Positions 8,341 through 16,580 of a stretch of DNA of 37,691 bases are shown one piece after another. The stretch is from Caballeronia jiangsuensis. Lineage in GTDB: Bacteria > Pseudomonadota > Gammaproteobacteria > Burkholderiales > Burkholderiaceae. The first letter of the stretch is position 1, and the number at the start of each line of letters is the position of its first letter. The DNA is taken from NCBI GenBank assembly GCA_000648925.1, contig JFHF01000065.1, forward strand, positions 1 through 37,691. The letters are read 5' to 3'. Position numbers and translations under genes: made by a program. The notes under the pieces were generated by a model that worked only from the letters and a program-made list of their open reading frames with translations, was not told where the DNA came from and searched no databases.

Positions 8341-8921
8341 GCGTGGACCCGCGTGCGCAGGCAGTGCTCGATCTCTGGTTCGGTGAGCGCGGCTCGCCGG
8401 ACTTCGGCCAGGATCGCAAGCTCTGGTGGAAAAAGAAACGCGCTTTCGATTCGATGCTTACCGAGCGCTTCGGCGCGCTTGTCGAAGAGGCCCACGCGGG
8501 TGGTTTGCAGGACTGGGAGCGCACGCCGGCCGGCATGCTTGCGTTGATCGTGCTGCTCGATCAACTGTCGCGCAATTGCTATCGGAACACGCCGCGCGCG
8601 TTCGCAGGCGATGGCCGCGCGCTCGCGCTGGCGAAGACGCTGGTCGCGCGTGGCGACGACCTGCGCCTGCCGAGCGCGTATCACCGCGCGTTCGCCTATA
8701 TGCCGTTCGAACACGACGAAACGCTGGAGAGCCAGCGCGAGTCGCTACGTCTCTTCGGAAAACTAAAAGACGAGACGGGCGTTTCGAGCTTCTACGAATC
8801 GGCGGTGGAACATGCGGACGTGATCGGACGCTTCGGACGCTTTCCGCATCGCAACCGGATTCTCGGGCGTGAGATGTCGGCCGATGAGGAAGCGTGGCTC
8901 GCGAGGCACGGCGGGTTTTGA
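8337..8921 (+). CDS. DUF924 family protein
   Basis: The 194-residue protein is of the DUF924 family (all-helical, TPR-like), recognised from VLDLWFG near the N-terminus, the central LIVLLDQLSRNCYRNTPRAF and the C-terminal FPHRNRILGR. No enzymatic role is established for the family. The GTG at 8337 overlaps the AlaX stop; a second GTG two codons later is possible. The frame is open further upstream, but that part is the wrong frame of AlaX. The tight overlap suggests co-translation with AlaX, but I know of no functional link. Confidence 0.87.
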   Translation: MSVDPRAQAVLDLWFGERGSPDFGQDRKLWWKKKRAFDSMLTERFGALVEEAHAGGLQDWERTPAGMLALIVLLDQLSRNCYRNTPRAFAGDGRALALAKTLVARGDDLRLPSAYHRAFAYMPFEHDETLESQRESLRLFGKLKDETGVSSFYESAVEHADVIGRFGRFPHRNRILGREMSADEEAWLARHGGF

Positions 8922-9019
8922 CAGTAGCTGACTGACGCAGTGATTTAGAATCGCAGTCTTTGGATATCCTGAATCATGGAATTCGGGAATCTTAACGATT
9001 TGCAACAATCGCTGCCGAC

Positions 9020-9895
9020 ATGTCTGACTTCAGCAACATTACACTGGTCTCCGTCACAGGCCTGAACGATGCGCGGGGTGCCGCGTATTCGCTCGCGCTG
9101 AGCAGTCGGCAAATGCCTCAGGCGAGCGTCTTGCTCATCAGCCCCGCTCGTCCCGCCGATCTTCCGCCTCACATTCGCCACCGCGTCATCGCGCCGCTCA
9201 GCTATCACGAATACAGCTGGTTCATCATGTTCGCGCTGTGGAAGTTAATCGACACGGAGTTTGCGCTCATTGTCCAGGAAGACGGCTGGATCCTCGACAT
9301 CCGCAACTGGAGCGACGATTTCCTGAATTACGATTATCTCGGCGCGCCGATCGCGCTCGGGCGAGTCGATATGCCGGAAGGCATCATGTGGATGCAAAAT
9401 TTCACCTGGTGCGAGCACTTGAACCGGCCCGACCGCGTGGTTCGGCCGGTGCTCAACGGAGGATTCAGCCTGCGCAGCCGTCGCATGCTGCGCGCATTGA
9501 TCGATCATCCGCAGATTCGGGTGGAGATTCCCCCACCCGAGGTGGTCGAGGTCGAGCCCATACGCATGGAATGGTTTCACAAGCCCTTAAACGAAGACGT
9601 TCAGCTTTCCGCTGCCCTGCGTCCACAACTCGAGGCGGTGGGGCTGAAGTTCGCGCCGCTCGACCTGTGCCTCCAGTTTGCTGCGGAGGATATCGGGCCG
9701 CTTCACGTTGGCCGTAATATCAACCGATTGTTCGGGCTGCATGGCTGGTGGCGGCGTCTCGTGAGTATCGATCCGCCCACGGTCCGATACGGCGTCACCC
9801 GGCAACTCGCCGAGCATATCGGCGGCGAGCGGGTGATCATCGCGATGTTGCAAGCGCGCGGCTATCGCATCGAATTCGACCCTGCGCCGCGATAG
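9020..9895 (+). CDS. DUF5672 family protein, glycosyltransferase-like
   Basis: The 291-residue protein begins MSDFSNITLVSVTG. It has no signal peptide or TM segment. The segment around VQEDGWILD looks like a nucleotide-sugar/metal acid motif, and NGGFSLRSRRML is a motif seen in DUF5672 and related GT-A enzymes. By inference it is a cytoplasmic glycosyltransferase of a surface polysaccharide; acceptor and donor are unknown. It stands alone: the nearest gene downstream is convergent 13 bases away. Base composition is lower in GC than its neighbours in places (about 52% and 60% in two 60-base lines I counted), hinting at later arrival. TTGACA at 8918-8923 and TAGAAT at 8946-8951 are too far apart for a standard promoter. 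Confidence 0.75.
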   Translation: MSDFSNITLVSVTGLNDARGAAYSLALSSRQMPQASVLLISPARPADLPPHIRHRVIAPLSYHEYSWFIMFALWKLIDTEFALIVQEDGWILDIRNWSDDFLNYDYLGAPIALGRVDMPEGIMWMQNFTWCEHLNRPDRVVRPVLNGGFSLRSRRMLRALIDHPQIRVEIPPPEVVEVEPIRMEWFHKPLNEDVQLSAALRPQLEAVGLKFAPLDLCLQFAAEDIGPLHVGRNINRLFGLHGWWRRLVSIDPPTVRYGVTRQLAEHIGGERVIIAMLQARGYRIEFDPAPR

Positions 9896-9908
9896 CGCCG
9901 CGTGCGTC

Positions 9909-10655
9909 TCACCGCCCGCCCGTTACGTCCAGAATCGCCCCCGTCACATACGACGACGCATCCGAAAGCAGCCACACGATCGATTCGCCGACTTCATCGG
10001 CCGTGCCCGCGCGCCCGATCGGCGTCTGCACGCCAAGCACGTGCGCGCGGTCGGGCTTGCCGCCGCTCGCGTGAATATCGGTATCGATGAGGCCGGGGCG
10101 GATCGCGTTCACGCGCACGCCCTCGCGCCCGAGTTCCTTCGACAAGCCGATGGTCAGCGTATCGATCGCGCCCTTGGACCCCGCGTAATCGACATACTCG
10201 CCGGGACCGCCCAGCCGCGCCGCCGCCGACGACACGTTCACGAGCGATCCGCCCTTGCCGCCGCGCGAGCTCGACATGCGGCGCGCCGCCTCGCGCGCAA
10301 CGAGATACGCGCCGAGCACGTTGATGTCGAAGATGCGCTTCATGCGCGCGATGTCCATGTCCGCGAGCGCCGATCCGGGCGCGACGATGCCCGCGTTGTT
10401 CACGACGCCATCGATCTTGCCGAAGGCATTCTCGGTCGCATCGAACATCGCGATGATCGCGGCTTCGTCGCTCACGTCGCCGTGAATGGCGATCGCCTTG
10501 CCGCCCGCCGCCTGCACGGCCGCGACGGTTTCATCGGCGGCGGCTGCGTTCGACGCATAGTTCACGCCGACCGACCAGCCGCGCGCGCCCGCGAGCACCG
10601 CAGCCGAACGGCCGATGCCGCGGCTCCCGCCCGTAATCAGAATGACTTTGGACAT
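9909..10655 (-). CDS. SDR-family NAD(P)-dependent oxidoreductase
   Basis: The 248-residue protein is a classical short-chain dehydrogenase. The cofactor motif TGGSRGIG is at residues 8-15, NNAG at 86-89, the catalytic Ser at about 142-143 (VNVSSAA), Tyr157 and Lys161 (YVDYAGSK), and a C-terminal TGAILDVTGG. The Arg after the glycine motif favours NADPH. The substrate cannot be told from the sequence; FabG-like enzymes and glucose dehydrogenase-like enzymes share this pattern. It starts 10 bases after the LOG-family gene and is probably the last gene of the TetR-LOG-SDR unit. The downstream neighbour is convergent. Confidence 0.92.
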   Translation of the reverse strand: MSKVILITGGSRGIGRSAAVLAGARGWSVGVNYASNAAAADETVAAVQAAGGKAIAIHGDVSDEAAIIAMFDATENAFGKIDGVVNNAGIVAPGSALADMDIARMKRIFDINVLGAYLVAREAARRMSSSRGGKGGSLVNVSSAAARLGGPGEYVDYAGSKGAIDTLTIGLSKELGREGVRVNAIRPGLIDTDIHASGGKPDRAHVLGVQTPIGRAGTADEVGESIVWLLSDASSYVTGAILDVTGGR

Positions 10656-10665
10656 GCGCTGTTCC

Positions 10666-11250
10666 TCAGACGGCGTTACGTTTTTCGGACCACTTGTCGT
10701 TCGCGGGCGGAATGTAGCGCGCGAGCTTGTCGATCATTTCGGCGGGCTCGGCGGCGACCTGGATGATGTCCAGATACGGCGCGCGCATGAAACCTTCCTC
10801 GACGGTATGCCGCAGCATCGCGAGGAGCGGATCGAAGTAGCCGTTCACGTCGAGCAGGCCGACCGGCTTCTGGTGATAGCCGAGCTGCGCCCACGTGTAG
10901 ACCTCGAAAAACTCCTCGAACGTGCCGACGCCGCCGGGCATCGCGACGAACGCATCGGAGAGATCGGCCATTTTTTTCTTGCGCTCGTGCATGTCGGGCA
11001 CGACGTGCAGTTCGGTGAGATCGGTATGGCCGACTTCCTTCGCGAGCAGCAATTCGGGAATCACGCCGACCGCGCGCCCGCCCGCGGCGAGCACTCCATC
11101 GGCGATGAGGCCCATCAGGCCGACGCGGCCGCCGCCGTACACCAGCGAAAGATCGTTCTGAACCAGCGCGCGGCCGAACGCCTTGGCCGCTTCCGCATAG
11201 ACGGGGCGGGCTCCGTTAGAGGAGCCGCAATAGACACATACTGCCTTCAT
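10666..11250 (-). CDS. LOG-family protein (cytokinin riboside 5'-monophosphate phosphoribohydrolase-like)
   Basis: The 194-residue protein has the two LOG hallmarks: GGGRVGLMG at residues 40-48 and PGGVGTFEE at 105-113, with Arg90/Lys91 between them. LOG enzymes release the free base from nucleoside 5'-monophosphates; in plants and some microbes the products are cytokinins. In bacteria the natural substrate is often unproven, and many are annotated as lysine decarboxylase in error. The start codon directly abuts the stop of the TetR gene. AAAGGA lies at the end of that gene as ribosome binding site. It is followed after 15 bases by the SDR gene. Confidence 0.9.
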   Translation of the reverse strand: MKAVCVYCGSSNGARPVYAEAAKAFGRALVQNDLSLVYGGGRVGLMGLIADGVLAAGGRAVGVIPELLLAKEVGHTDLTELHVVPDMHERKKKMADLSDAFVAMPGGVGTFEEFFEVYTWAQLGYHQKPVGLLDVNGYFDPLLAMLRHTVEEGFMRAPYLDIIQVAAEPAEMIDKLARYIPPANDKWSEKRNAV

Positions 11251-11973
11251 TTATCTGGAATCCTTTGTTTCGGTCTTTGCATCGTCGCGCGGCGGCAGGA
11301 AGTCCGCGTATTCGCGCTTCGGCAGCTTACCGGATACGAGGTCGTCGAATAACTGGCGCGAGCGTCCGCGCAGATACGGCGCCATGATCGAGATGATATG
11401 CAGGCTCGCCTGATGCAGTTCGGCGCGGATCGCTTCCTGATCGTTGTATTTGCGCGGATTCATCACGTACTGATACGAAAGCCAGTACGTGGCGATCACG
11501 CCGATGTTGGTTGCGATCACCTTGATCTCTTCGGGCGTCGCGACCATTTCCTGATCGGCGACGAGCGCCTCGCACAACTGGCTCGCGAAATGCACCTTGT
11601 GCGTGATGATCTGCTTGAAGTGCGTCTCGAGCGTGCGGTTGCGCGCGAGCAGGTCGTTCAGGTCGCGATACAGGAAGCGGTAGGCCCAGAGGAAATCCGC
11701 CATGTATTGCAGATACGACCACATCTCGTCGATCGTCGGGCGATGATCGTCCGGAAAGCGCAGTCGCTTCTGAATCTGCTGCTCGAACTGCGCGAAGATG
11801 CTGTTGATGATGTCGTCTTTGTTGCGGAAATGGTAGTACAGGTTGCCTGGACTGATTTCCATCTCTTCGGCGATCGTCGTCGTGGTGACGTTCGGCTCGC
11901 CGATATCGTTGAACAACTTCAGCGACAGCTCGAGTATCCGTTCGCGGGTGCGGCGGGGTGGTTTGGCTTCCAT
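11251..11973 (-). CDS. TetR/AcrR-family transcriptional regulator
   Basis: The 240-residue protein has an N-terminal helix-turn-helix at about residues 10-55 (ERILELSLKLFNDIG, then TTTIAEEMEISPGNLYYHF), typical of TetR. The long helical C-terminal part should bind a ligand and dimerise; the ligand is unknown. It is the first gene of a minus-strand unit with the LOG and SDR genes and so is likely to control its own operon. A TATAAT lies upstream on the minus strand (12061-12066). The last residues are rich in charged amino acids. Confidence 0.9.
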   Translation of the reverse strand: MEAKPPRRTRERILELSLKLFNDIGEPNVTTTTIAEEMEISPGNLYYHFRNKDDIINSIFAQFEQQIQKRLRFPDDHRPTIDEMWSYLQYMADFLWAYRFLYRDLNDLLARNRTLETHFKQIITHKVHFASQLCEALVADQEMVATPEEIKVIATNIGVIATYWLSYQYVMNPRKYNDQEAIRAELHQASLHIISIMAPYLRGRSRQLFDDLVSGKLPKREYADFLPPRDDAKTETKDSR

Positions 11974-12060
11974 GTCGTCCGACCTTGGGATCGGGCCGCG
12001 TCGGCTCGGGATGAGCGTTCGCGCGGCCGCTTCCGTTGCTATTTTTGAGAATATCGGACG

Positions 12061-12066
12061 ATTATA
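12061..12066 (-). promoter_or_regulatory. Candidate -10 of the TetR-LOG-SDR unit
   Basis: A perfect TATAAT on the minus strand lies about 88 bases before the TetR start, in the 144-base gap between dgkA and the TetR gene. The hexamer 17 bases upstream (TCCGTG) is a poor -35. The flanks contain near-repeated CGGACGAT / CGGTCGTT motifs that could be an operator, but I could not define one. Confidence 0.4.
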
Positions 12067-12117
12067 AACCGGTCGTTCGGCCGCACGGATACAGGCTTTG
12101 CGCGCGGGTGTTCTCTT

Positions 12118-12672
12118 TTATAAGATACGCGCAAGCCACGCGGATGCAAACGGCCACAGAATCAGGCCCCACGTGATGACACAGACGCCGAGCGCCACCA
12201 TCACCGCCGCACTGCCGAAATCCTTCGCCCGCTTCGACAGTTCGTGACGTTCGAGCGAAATGCGGTCGATCGCCGCCTCGACGCTCGAATTGAGCAATTC
12301 GACGATGAGCACGAGCAGCACCGACACGATCAGCGCCGCGCGCTCGACGGGCGAGACCGGCACGAAGAGGCTGCACGGCAACAGGATCGCGGCGAGCGTC
12401 AGTTCCTGGCGGAACGCGCTTTCCTCGCGGATCGCGACGCGAAAGCCGTAGAGCGAGTTCTTCATCGCGTGCCACGCGCGCGTGAAGCCGCGATTGCCCT
12501 TGTACGGATTGAAAGGCAGATCGTCGGGGCCGAGCGGCTCGGGCGGTTGCGCGGGCTTACCGTCGATGTCTTCGATGTCGTCGTCGAACGGATCGCGCGC
12601 GCGGGCCGCCGCGGAGGTTCCGGCCCGCGCATTCGCTTCGGCTTTCTCCTGCGCCACGGCGCGTCGCATCAT
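12118..12672 (-). CDS. dgkA: Diacylglycerol kinase (DgkA type)
   Basis: This 184-residue inner-membrane enzyme phosphorylates diacylglycerol (or undecaprenol in some bacteria) with ATP. The core is at about residues 66-184: EES near 83-85, the family signature VELLNSSVEAAIDRIS at 124-139, and three hydrophobic helices (about 91-105, 110-128, 155-180). E. coli DgkA has about 122 residues, so this one carries about 60 extra N-terminal residues. They are rich in Ala, Arg, Asp and Pro and look disordered. The ATG at 12672 overlaps the stop of the upstream glycosyltransferase (ATGA); a second ATG follows at once. Confidence 0.92.
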   Translation of the reverse strand: MMRRAVAQEKAEANARAGTSAAARARDPFDDDIEDIDGKPAQPPEPLGPDDLPFNPYKGNRGFTRAWHAMKNSLYGFRVAIREESAFRQELTLAAILLPCSLFVPVSPVERAALIVSVLLVLIVELLNSSVEAAIDRISLERHELSKRAKDFGSAAVMVALGVCVITWGLILWPFASAWLARIL

Positions 12673-13700
12673 GCGGCCGCCCGGTCCGAACTGGCGTTGC
12701 GCGGCCCAAATTTCCGCAGATGCGATGCGAACTGCTCCGACGCCGCGCGCCACGAGAAGCACTCGGCCCACGCACGCGCATCGGCGCGCTCGATCTTCAG
12801 CGCCTGCAGGCAGGCTTCGTGCAGATCGTCGTGGAGCGCGCCGGGGCCGTGTTCGCCGAGCACGTCGATCGGGCCCGTCACCGGATACGCCGCGACCGGC
12901 GTGCCGCAGGCCATTGCTTCGAGCAGCACCAGGCCGAAGGTATCGGTGCGGCTCGGAAACACGAACACGTCCGCCGCCGCGTAAACCTTTGCCAGTTCCG
13001 GCTGCGACAGCACGCCGAGATAGTTGACGTTCGTGTAGCGCGACTTCAGCTCCGCGAGCGCCGGGCCTTCGCCCGCGACCCACTTCGAACCGGGCAGATC
13101 GAGCTTCAGAAATGCCTCGACGTTCTTCTCGACCGCGACGCGCCCGACATACAGAAAGATCGGCCGCGCGGTGTTGAGCACCTTCGACTCCATCGGACGG
13201 AAGATGTCGAGATCGACGCCGCGCGTCCACAGCACGACATTGGTGAAGCCGAAGCGCTCCAGATCGCTCTTGACGACGGGCGTCGGCGCCATCACCGCCT
13301 GCGAGTTCTTGTGGAACCAGTGCAGAAAGCGATACGTCAGCGAGAGCGGAATGCCGAAGCGCGCGTTCACGTACTCCGGAAAGCGCGTGTGATAGGCGGT
13401 CGTGAACGGCAGCTTGTGACGCAGCGCATACGAGCGCGCGGCGAGCCCGAGCGGGCCTTCGGTGGCGATATGCAGCGCGTCCGGCGCGAATGCGTCGATG
13501 CGCCGGGCGACGCGTTGTCCCGGCAAGAGCGACAGGCGAATCTCGGGATAGGTCGGGCAGGGGATCGTTCTGAATTCGAGCGGCGTGAGCAACTCGACGC
13601 GATGACCGAGCGCGGTGAGTTCCTTCGTCGTTTGCGTGAGTGTGCGCACGACGCCGTTGACCTGCGGCTCCCATGCATCGGTAACGATCATGATTTTCAT
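12669..13700 (-). CDS. GT4-family glycosyltransferase
   Basis: This 343-residue GT-B enzyme starts MKIMIVTDAWEPQVNGVVRT, a common N-terminus of GT4 mannosyl- and glucosyltransferases that act on lipids. LYVGRVAVEKN opens the C-terminal donor-binding domain, and the E-x7-E-like region DTFGLVLLEAMACGTP is present near residue 255. It is close to MgtA/PimB-like proteins, so transfer to diacylglycerol or another lipid is possible. The overlap with dgkA (diacylglycerol kinase) fits a lipid role. The specific sugar cannot be told. The start lies 47 bases after the LpxH-like phosphoesterase gene. Confidence 0.88.
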   Translation of the reverse strand: MKIMIVTDAWEPQVNGVVRTLTQTTKELTALGHRVELLTPLEFRTIPCPTYPEIRLSLLPGQRVARRIDAFAPDALHIATEGPLGLAARSYALRHKLPFTTAYHTRFPEYVNARFGIPLSLTYRFLHWFHKNSQAVMAPTPVVKSDLERFGFTNVVLWTRGVDLDIFRPMESKVLNTARPIFLYVGRVAVEKNVEAFLKLDLPGSKWVAGEGPALAELKSRYTNVNYLGVLSQPELAKVYAAADVFVFPSRTDTFGLVLLEAMACGTPVAAYPVTGPIDVLGEHGPGALHDDLHEACLQALKIERADARAWAECFSWRAASEQFASHLRKFGPRNASSDRAAA

Positions 13701-13747
13701 CGATTCGGCCCAGAGTTGGTGTTGCTTGTTATAGCTTGGTGCGATGG

Positions 13748-14770
13748 CTAGACGGTCGCGCGTGCGCGCGTCGTACGCGCTTCCGGCGAGCGCATCACGG
13801 TCCAGTAGACGATCTTCAGTTCACCTTCGTAGGTCTCGACGAGCGCCGAGAGACTTTCGACCCAGTCGCCGTCGTTGCAGTACAGAACGCCGTCGATGTC
13901 GCGGATTTCGGCCTTGTGGATGTGCCCGCACACGACGCCGTCGCAGCCGCGGCGGCGCGCTTCGTCGGTCATCACGCGCTCGAACTGCGAGATGAAGTTC
14001 ACCGCGTTCTTCACCTGATGCTTCAGGTACTGCGACAGCGACCAGTAATTGAAGCCGAGCTTCGTGCGCACGCGATTGAACCAGCGATTGAGCAGCAGGA
14101 TCATCGTGTAGGCGGTGTCGCCGAGATAGGCGAGCCACTTCGCGTGCTGGATCACGCCGTCGAAGAGATCGCCGTGCACGATCCACAGGCGCTTGCCCGC
14201 GAGCGTCGTGTGGAACGCTTCGCCGCGCACGTGGATATCGCCGAACGCGAGATCGCAGAACTGCCGCGCGGCCTCATCGTGATTGCCGGGGATGAAGACG
14301 ACCTGCGTGCCCTTGCGCGCCTTGCGCAGGATTTTCTGCACGACGTCGTTGTGCGCCTGCGGCCAGAACCAGCCCTTGCGCAACTGCCATCCGTCGATGA
14401 TGTCGCCGACGAGATACAGATATTCCGACTCGTGATGCCGCAGGAAATCGAGGAGATAGTGCGCCTGACAGCCGCCCGAACCGAGATGGATGTCCGAGAG
14501 CCAGATCGTGCGATACCGATGCGGCTCGTCGGCCGAATCGGGAAGCTCGTCGTGATGGACGGGCGCAGCGGCGCGCGAGTCGGACAAGCCGGGCGCACCC
14601 GCCGAAGCGGACTCGGATGATTCGGTGGACTCCGATCGCAGTGCGAAGGGACCGGTACGCAGCTCGCTATTGTTGAAGCTGAAGGGAGAGGGCGGGTCGA
14701 TCGCCGGGTGAACTGACGAGTTGAAGGCCATTGGCTCGCGCATCGGGTTTCGGTATGCGCATTGCGCCAT
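13748..14770 (-). CDS. LpxH-like metallophosphoesterase (UDP-2,3-diacylglucosamine diphosphatase family)
   Basis: A calcineurin-like phosphoesterase of 340 residues from the furthest ATG. The five metal-binding blocks are all present: SDIHLGS (about 92-98), VGDIIDGW (121-128), PGNHDE (161-166), VHGDLFDG (near 198) and CGHIHKAE (near 264). The first ~85 residues are Ser- and Pro-rich and look disordered; starts at 14743 and 14731 are equally possible, and none has a good ribosome binding site. LpxH itself removes UMP in lipid A synthesis and is about 240 residues. This longer form is a paralogue type common in Burkholderia, so the exact substrate is uncertain. It heads the unit with the GT4 and dgkA genes. 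Confidence 0.85.
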   Translation of the reverse strand: MAQCAYRNPMREPMAFNSSVHPAIDPPSPFSFNNSELRTGPFALRSESTESSESASAGAPGLSDSRAAAPVHHDELPDSADEPHRYRTIWLSDIHLGSGGCQAHYLLDFLRHHESEYLYLVGDIIDGWQLRKGWFWPQAHNDVVQKILRKARKGTQVVFIPGNHDEAARQFCDLAFGDIHVRGEAFHTTLAGKRLWIVHGDLFDGVIQHAKWLAYLGDTAYTMILLLNRWFNRVRTKLGFNYWSLSQYLKHQVKNAVNFISQFERVMTDEARRRGCDGVVCGHIHKAEIRDIDGVLYCNDGDWVESLSALVETYEGELKIVYWTVMRSPEARTTRARATV

Positions 14771-14810
14771 GCGGCTGTGACCGAGCCGTGACAGTCACGA
14801 GAAGTTCTTA

Positions 14811-15332
14811 TTACTTGACAGCGCGCTGAGCCGTGACGATGCGCGTGCCCGCGAGGCGATCGTGGAGAAATTGGCGCGCCGGATCGAGCCACACGGCGGC
14901 GGCCCACAACGCGACCCACGCCGCGAAGACGGCGAGCGTCTGCGGCACGGCGAGGGAGAAGAGAGGATGCAGCGCGAGCGGCGGAAGGAACCAGAGCCAC
15001 GCGAGCACATAGCGCGCGAACGCGCGCGCGGGTTTGACGGGCTGGCCCTGCGCATCGACGACCTTGAGGCGCCAGGTCTTCATCGGCAGGGTCTGGCCGC
15101 CGTGTGTCCAGAAATACACGAAGTACGCCGCGAGCACGATGCCGATCCACGACATCAGCCAGTTGTGATGCGTGAGGCCGTTGCGTTGCTGCGTGAGCGT
15201 GCTGAAGAGATAGCCCGCGAGGAACACCACGCCGAAGAGGATCACGCTTTCGTAGAGCATCGTCGCGAGGCGGCGGCGCAGCGTGGGCGCGCGCATCGGG
15301 TCGATGACGAGTGCCACGGGCTGAGCGCTCAC
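14811..15332 (-). CDS. RDD-family membrane protein
   Basis: The 173-residue protein has hydrophobic segments at about 27-47, 60-75, 108-124 and 130-148. The RDD family is recognised from the Arg at the start of TM1 (RRRLATMLYES), the TWRLKVVDAQG segment after TM2 and the LHDRLAGTRIV ending. Function is unknown for most members; some act in ion exchange. The GTG at 15332 overlaps the stop of the DUF3106 gene (GTGA), which points to coupled translation and to a place in the ECF sigma factor unit. An ATG 12 codons later is an alternative start. Confidence 0.85.
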   Translation of the reverse strand: MSAQPVALVIDPMRAPTLRRRLATMLYESVILFGVVFLAGYLFSTLTQQRNGLTHHNWLMSWIGIVLAAYFVYFWTHGGQTLPMKTWRLKVVDAQGQPVKPARAFARYVLAWLWFLPPLALHPLFSLAVPQTLAVFAAWVALWAAAVWLDPARQFLHDRLAGTRIVTAQRAVK

Positions 15333-16099
15333 GAGCCGTTGTACATCGAAGGCGCCTGTTGCGGCGAGACCGGAATCGGCGTGGCCGGGACGATGCTCGC
15401 GGCGTTCGGAATCGCCGGTTGCATCGGCGTGCCGGAGATGGGCGCAGCCGGAGCGGCCGCCGCGCCCGATCCGCCTTCCGCGTGGCCGGGAACGTGCCCC
15501 TGCTCGCGCGCGGTGACGAGACGGTTGATGTCCTTCACTTCGGTCTTGCCCGTGGGCGGCGCGGAGACGATCGTTGGACGACGCACGTGCTCGCTCGCGG
15601 CGAGCTTCTTCTTCTGCTCTTCGGAGAGCTTCTGATAGGCGTCCCACGCCTTTTCGCGCTTGTCGAGCGGCACCGATTTGGAAACCTGATAGTTCTCGCG
15701 CGCGACCTTGCGCTGGTCGGGCGTGAGACGCACCCATTCCTCCATGCGCTGATGCAGATGCTTCTGCGCTTCAGGCGACATCCGATGAAACCGGGACGCG
15801 ATCTTCAGCCACTTCTGCTTGCGCTCGTCGGAAAAGGTATCCCATTGCGTGGCGAAGGGCGCGAGCGCGGCATGCTGCGCTTCGGTGAGACGGTTCCAGG
15901 AGAGTGGGCCTTCGGCACCCAGCGCCGAGAGCGTCGAGGCGTTCGAATCCGCGCTCGTGCCCGAGCCGCCGCCCGGCGTCACGGGCGGTGAGGACGGAGC
16001 GCCGGCGGTGGAATAAAAGCGCGGATAAGTCGCGGCGAACGCAACCAGACCCGCAATCGCGCAACCAAAGACAATCGCGAGACCGCGCTTGTAACTCAC
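15329..16099 (-). CDS. DUF3106 domain protein with N-terminal membrane anchor
   Basis: The 256-residue protein has one hydrophobic segment at about 6-25, then a Gly/Ser-rich linker and the DUF3106 helical core (about 65-165). The core repeats a pattern of Leu-[ST]-x-[ED]-[QR] helices: SWNRLTEAQHAAL, WLKIASRFHRMSPEAQ and VRLTPDQRKVAREN. The C-terminal third is Ala/Pro-rich and low in complexity. It is probably anchored in the inner membrane with the domain in the periplasm. The repeated helices recall CpxP/Spy-like periplasmic proteins, but I see no LTxxQ pair strong enough to claim homology. It follows the DUF3619 gene by 28 bases. Confidence 0.85.
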   Translation of the reverse strand: MSYKRGLAIVFGCAIAGLVAFAATYPRFYSTAGAPSSPPVTPGGGSGTSADSNASTLSALGAEGPLSWNRLTEAQHAALAPFATQWDTFSDERKQKWLKIASRFHRMSPEAQKHLHQRMEEWVRLTPDQRKVARENYQVSKSVPLDKREKAWDAYQKLSEEQKKKLAASEHVRRPTIVSAPPTGKTEVKDINRLVTAREQGHVPGHAEGGSGAAAAPAAPISGTPMQPAIPNAASIVPATPIPVSPQQAPSMYNGS

Positions 16100-16127
16100 C
16101 CGAAAATTCCCCCGCTGTATTCAGTGT

Positions 16128-16580
16128 TTAATGATTGCGCGTCAGGTACGCGTTGAAACCGTGATCCAGATAGGCGTCGATCGGCAGGCTGTCGCTCATC
16201 ATGGCTGCGTCGATGTCGGCGAGTTCCGCCTTGCGCTGCTGATCTTCCCAATACGCGATGCCCGCCAGCCCGATGATGAGCGCCGCGAGCGGCCACGCGA
16301 GGCCGAGCCCGCCGAGCCGCGCGAGCAGTCCCTTCGGACGATGATCGTCGCCGGCATCGCCGGTCGTGAGCGTGGCGCCCGCGCCGGCCAGGGCCGGCGT
16401 GAACGCGGGCGCTGTCATCGTGACGGCGACTTGCTCCGGCTTCTTGCGCGCGATCGCCGAGCGGCGCGCCTCGCGCAGCCGGTCGACGGCGGCAGCCGGA
16501 ATATTCGACGTGCTTTCGTCCAGTGCGCGCACGACCTTCAGCGCGAACTCGTTTTCCTTCGTTTCAAGAGCGGAACTCAT
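16128..16580 (-). CDS. DUF3619 family protein, single-pass; candidate sigma-factor partner
   Basis: The 150-residue protein has an N-terminal cytoplasmic stretch (about 1-88) with LKVVRALDEST and a basic helix, one TM at about 91-110, and a short Asp-rich tail ending DHGFNAYLTRNH. This is the DUF3619 layout. The ATG at 16580 overlaps the stop of the sigma factor gene (ATGA); the frame is open upstream but lies inside sigma. A membrane protein translated together with an ECF sigma factor is the usual arrangement for an anti-sigma factor. That role is inference here, since no ZAS or RskA-type motif is visible. Confidence 0.85.
   Translation of the reverse strand: MSSALETKENEFALKVVRALDESTSNIPAAAVDRLREARRSAIARKKPEQVAVTMTAPAFTPALAGAGATLTTGDAGDDHRPKGLLARLGGLGLAWPLAALIIGLAGIAYWEDQQRKAELADIDAAMMSDSLPIDAYLDHGFNAYLTRNH

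Noticed and set aside
8918..8951. TTGACA and TAGAAT as a promoter of the DUF5672 gene
   Set aside because: The spacing is 22 bases, too long for a normal sigma-70 promoter.
12092..12135. Inverted repeat at the end of dgkA as an intrinsic terminator
   Set aside because: The stem is interrupted, the loop is about 24 bases and no U-tract follows.
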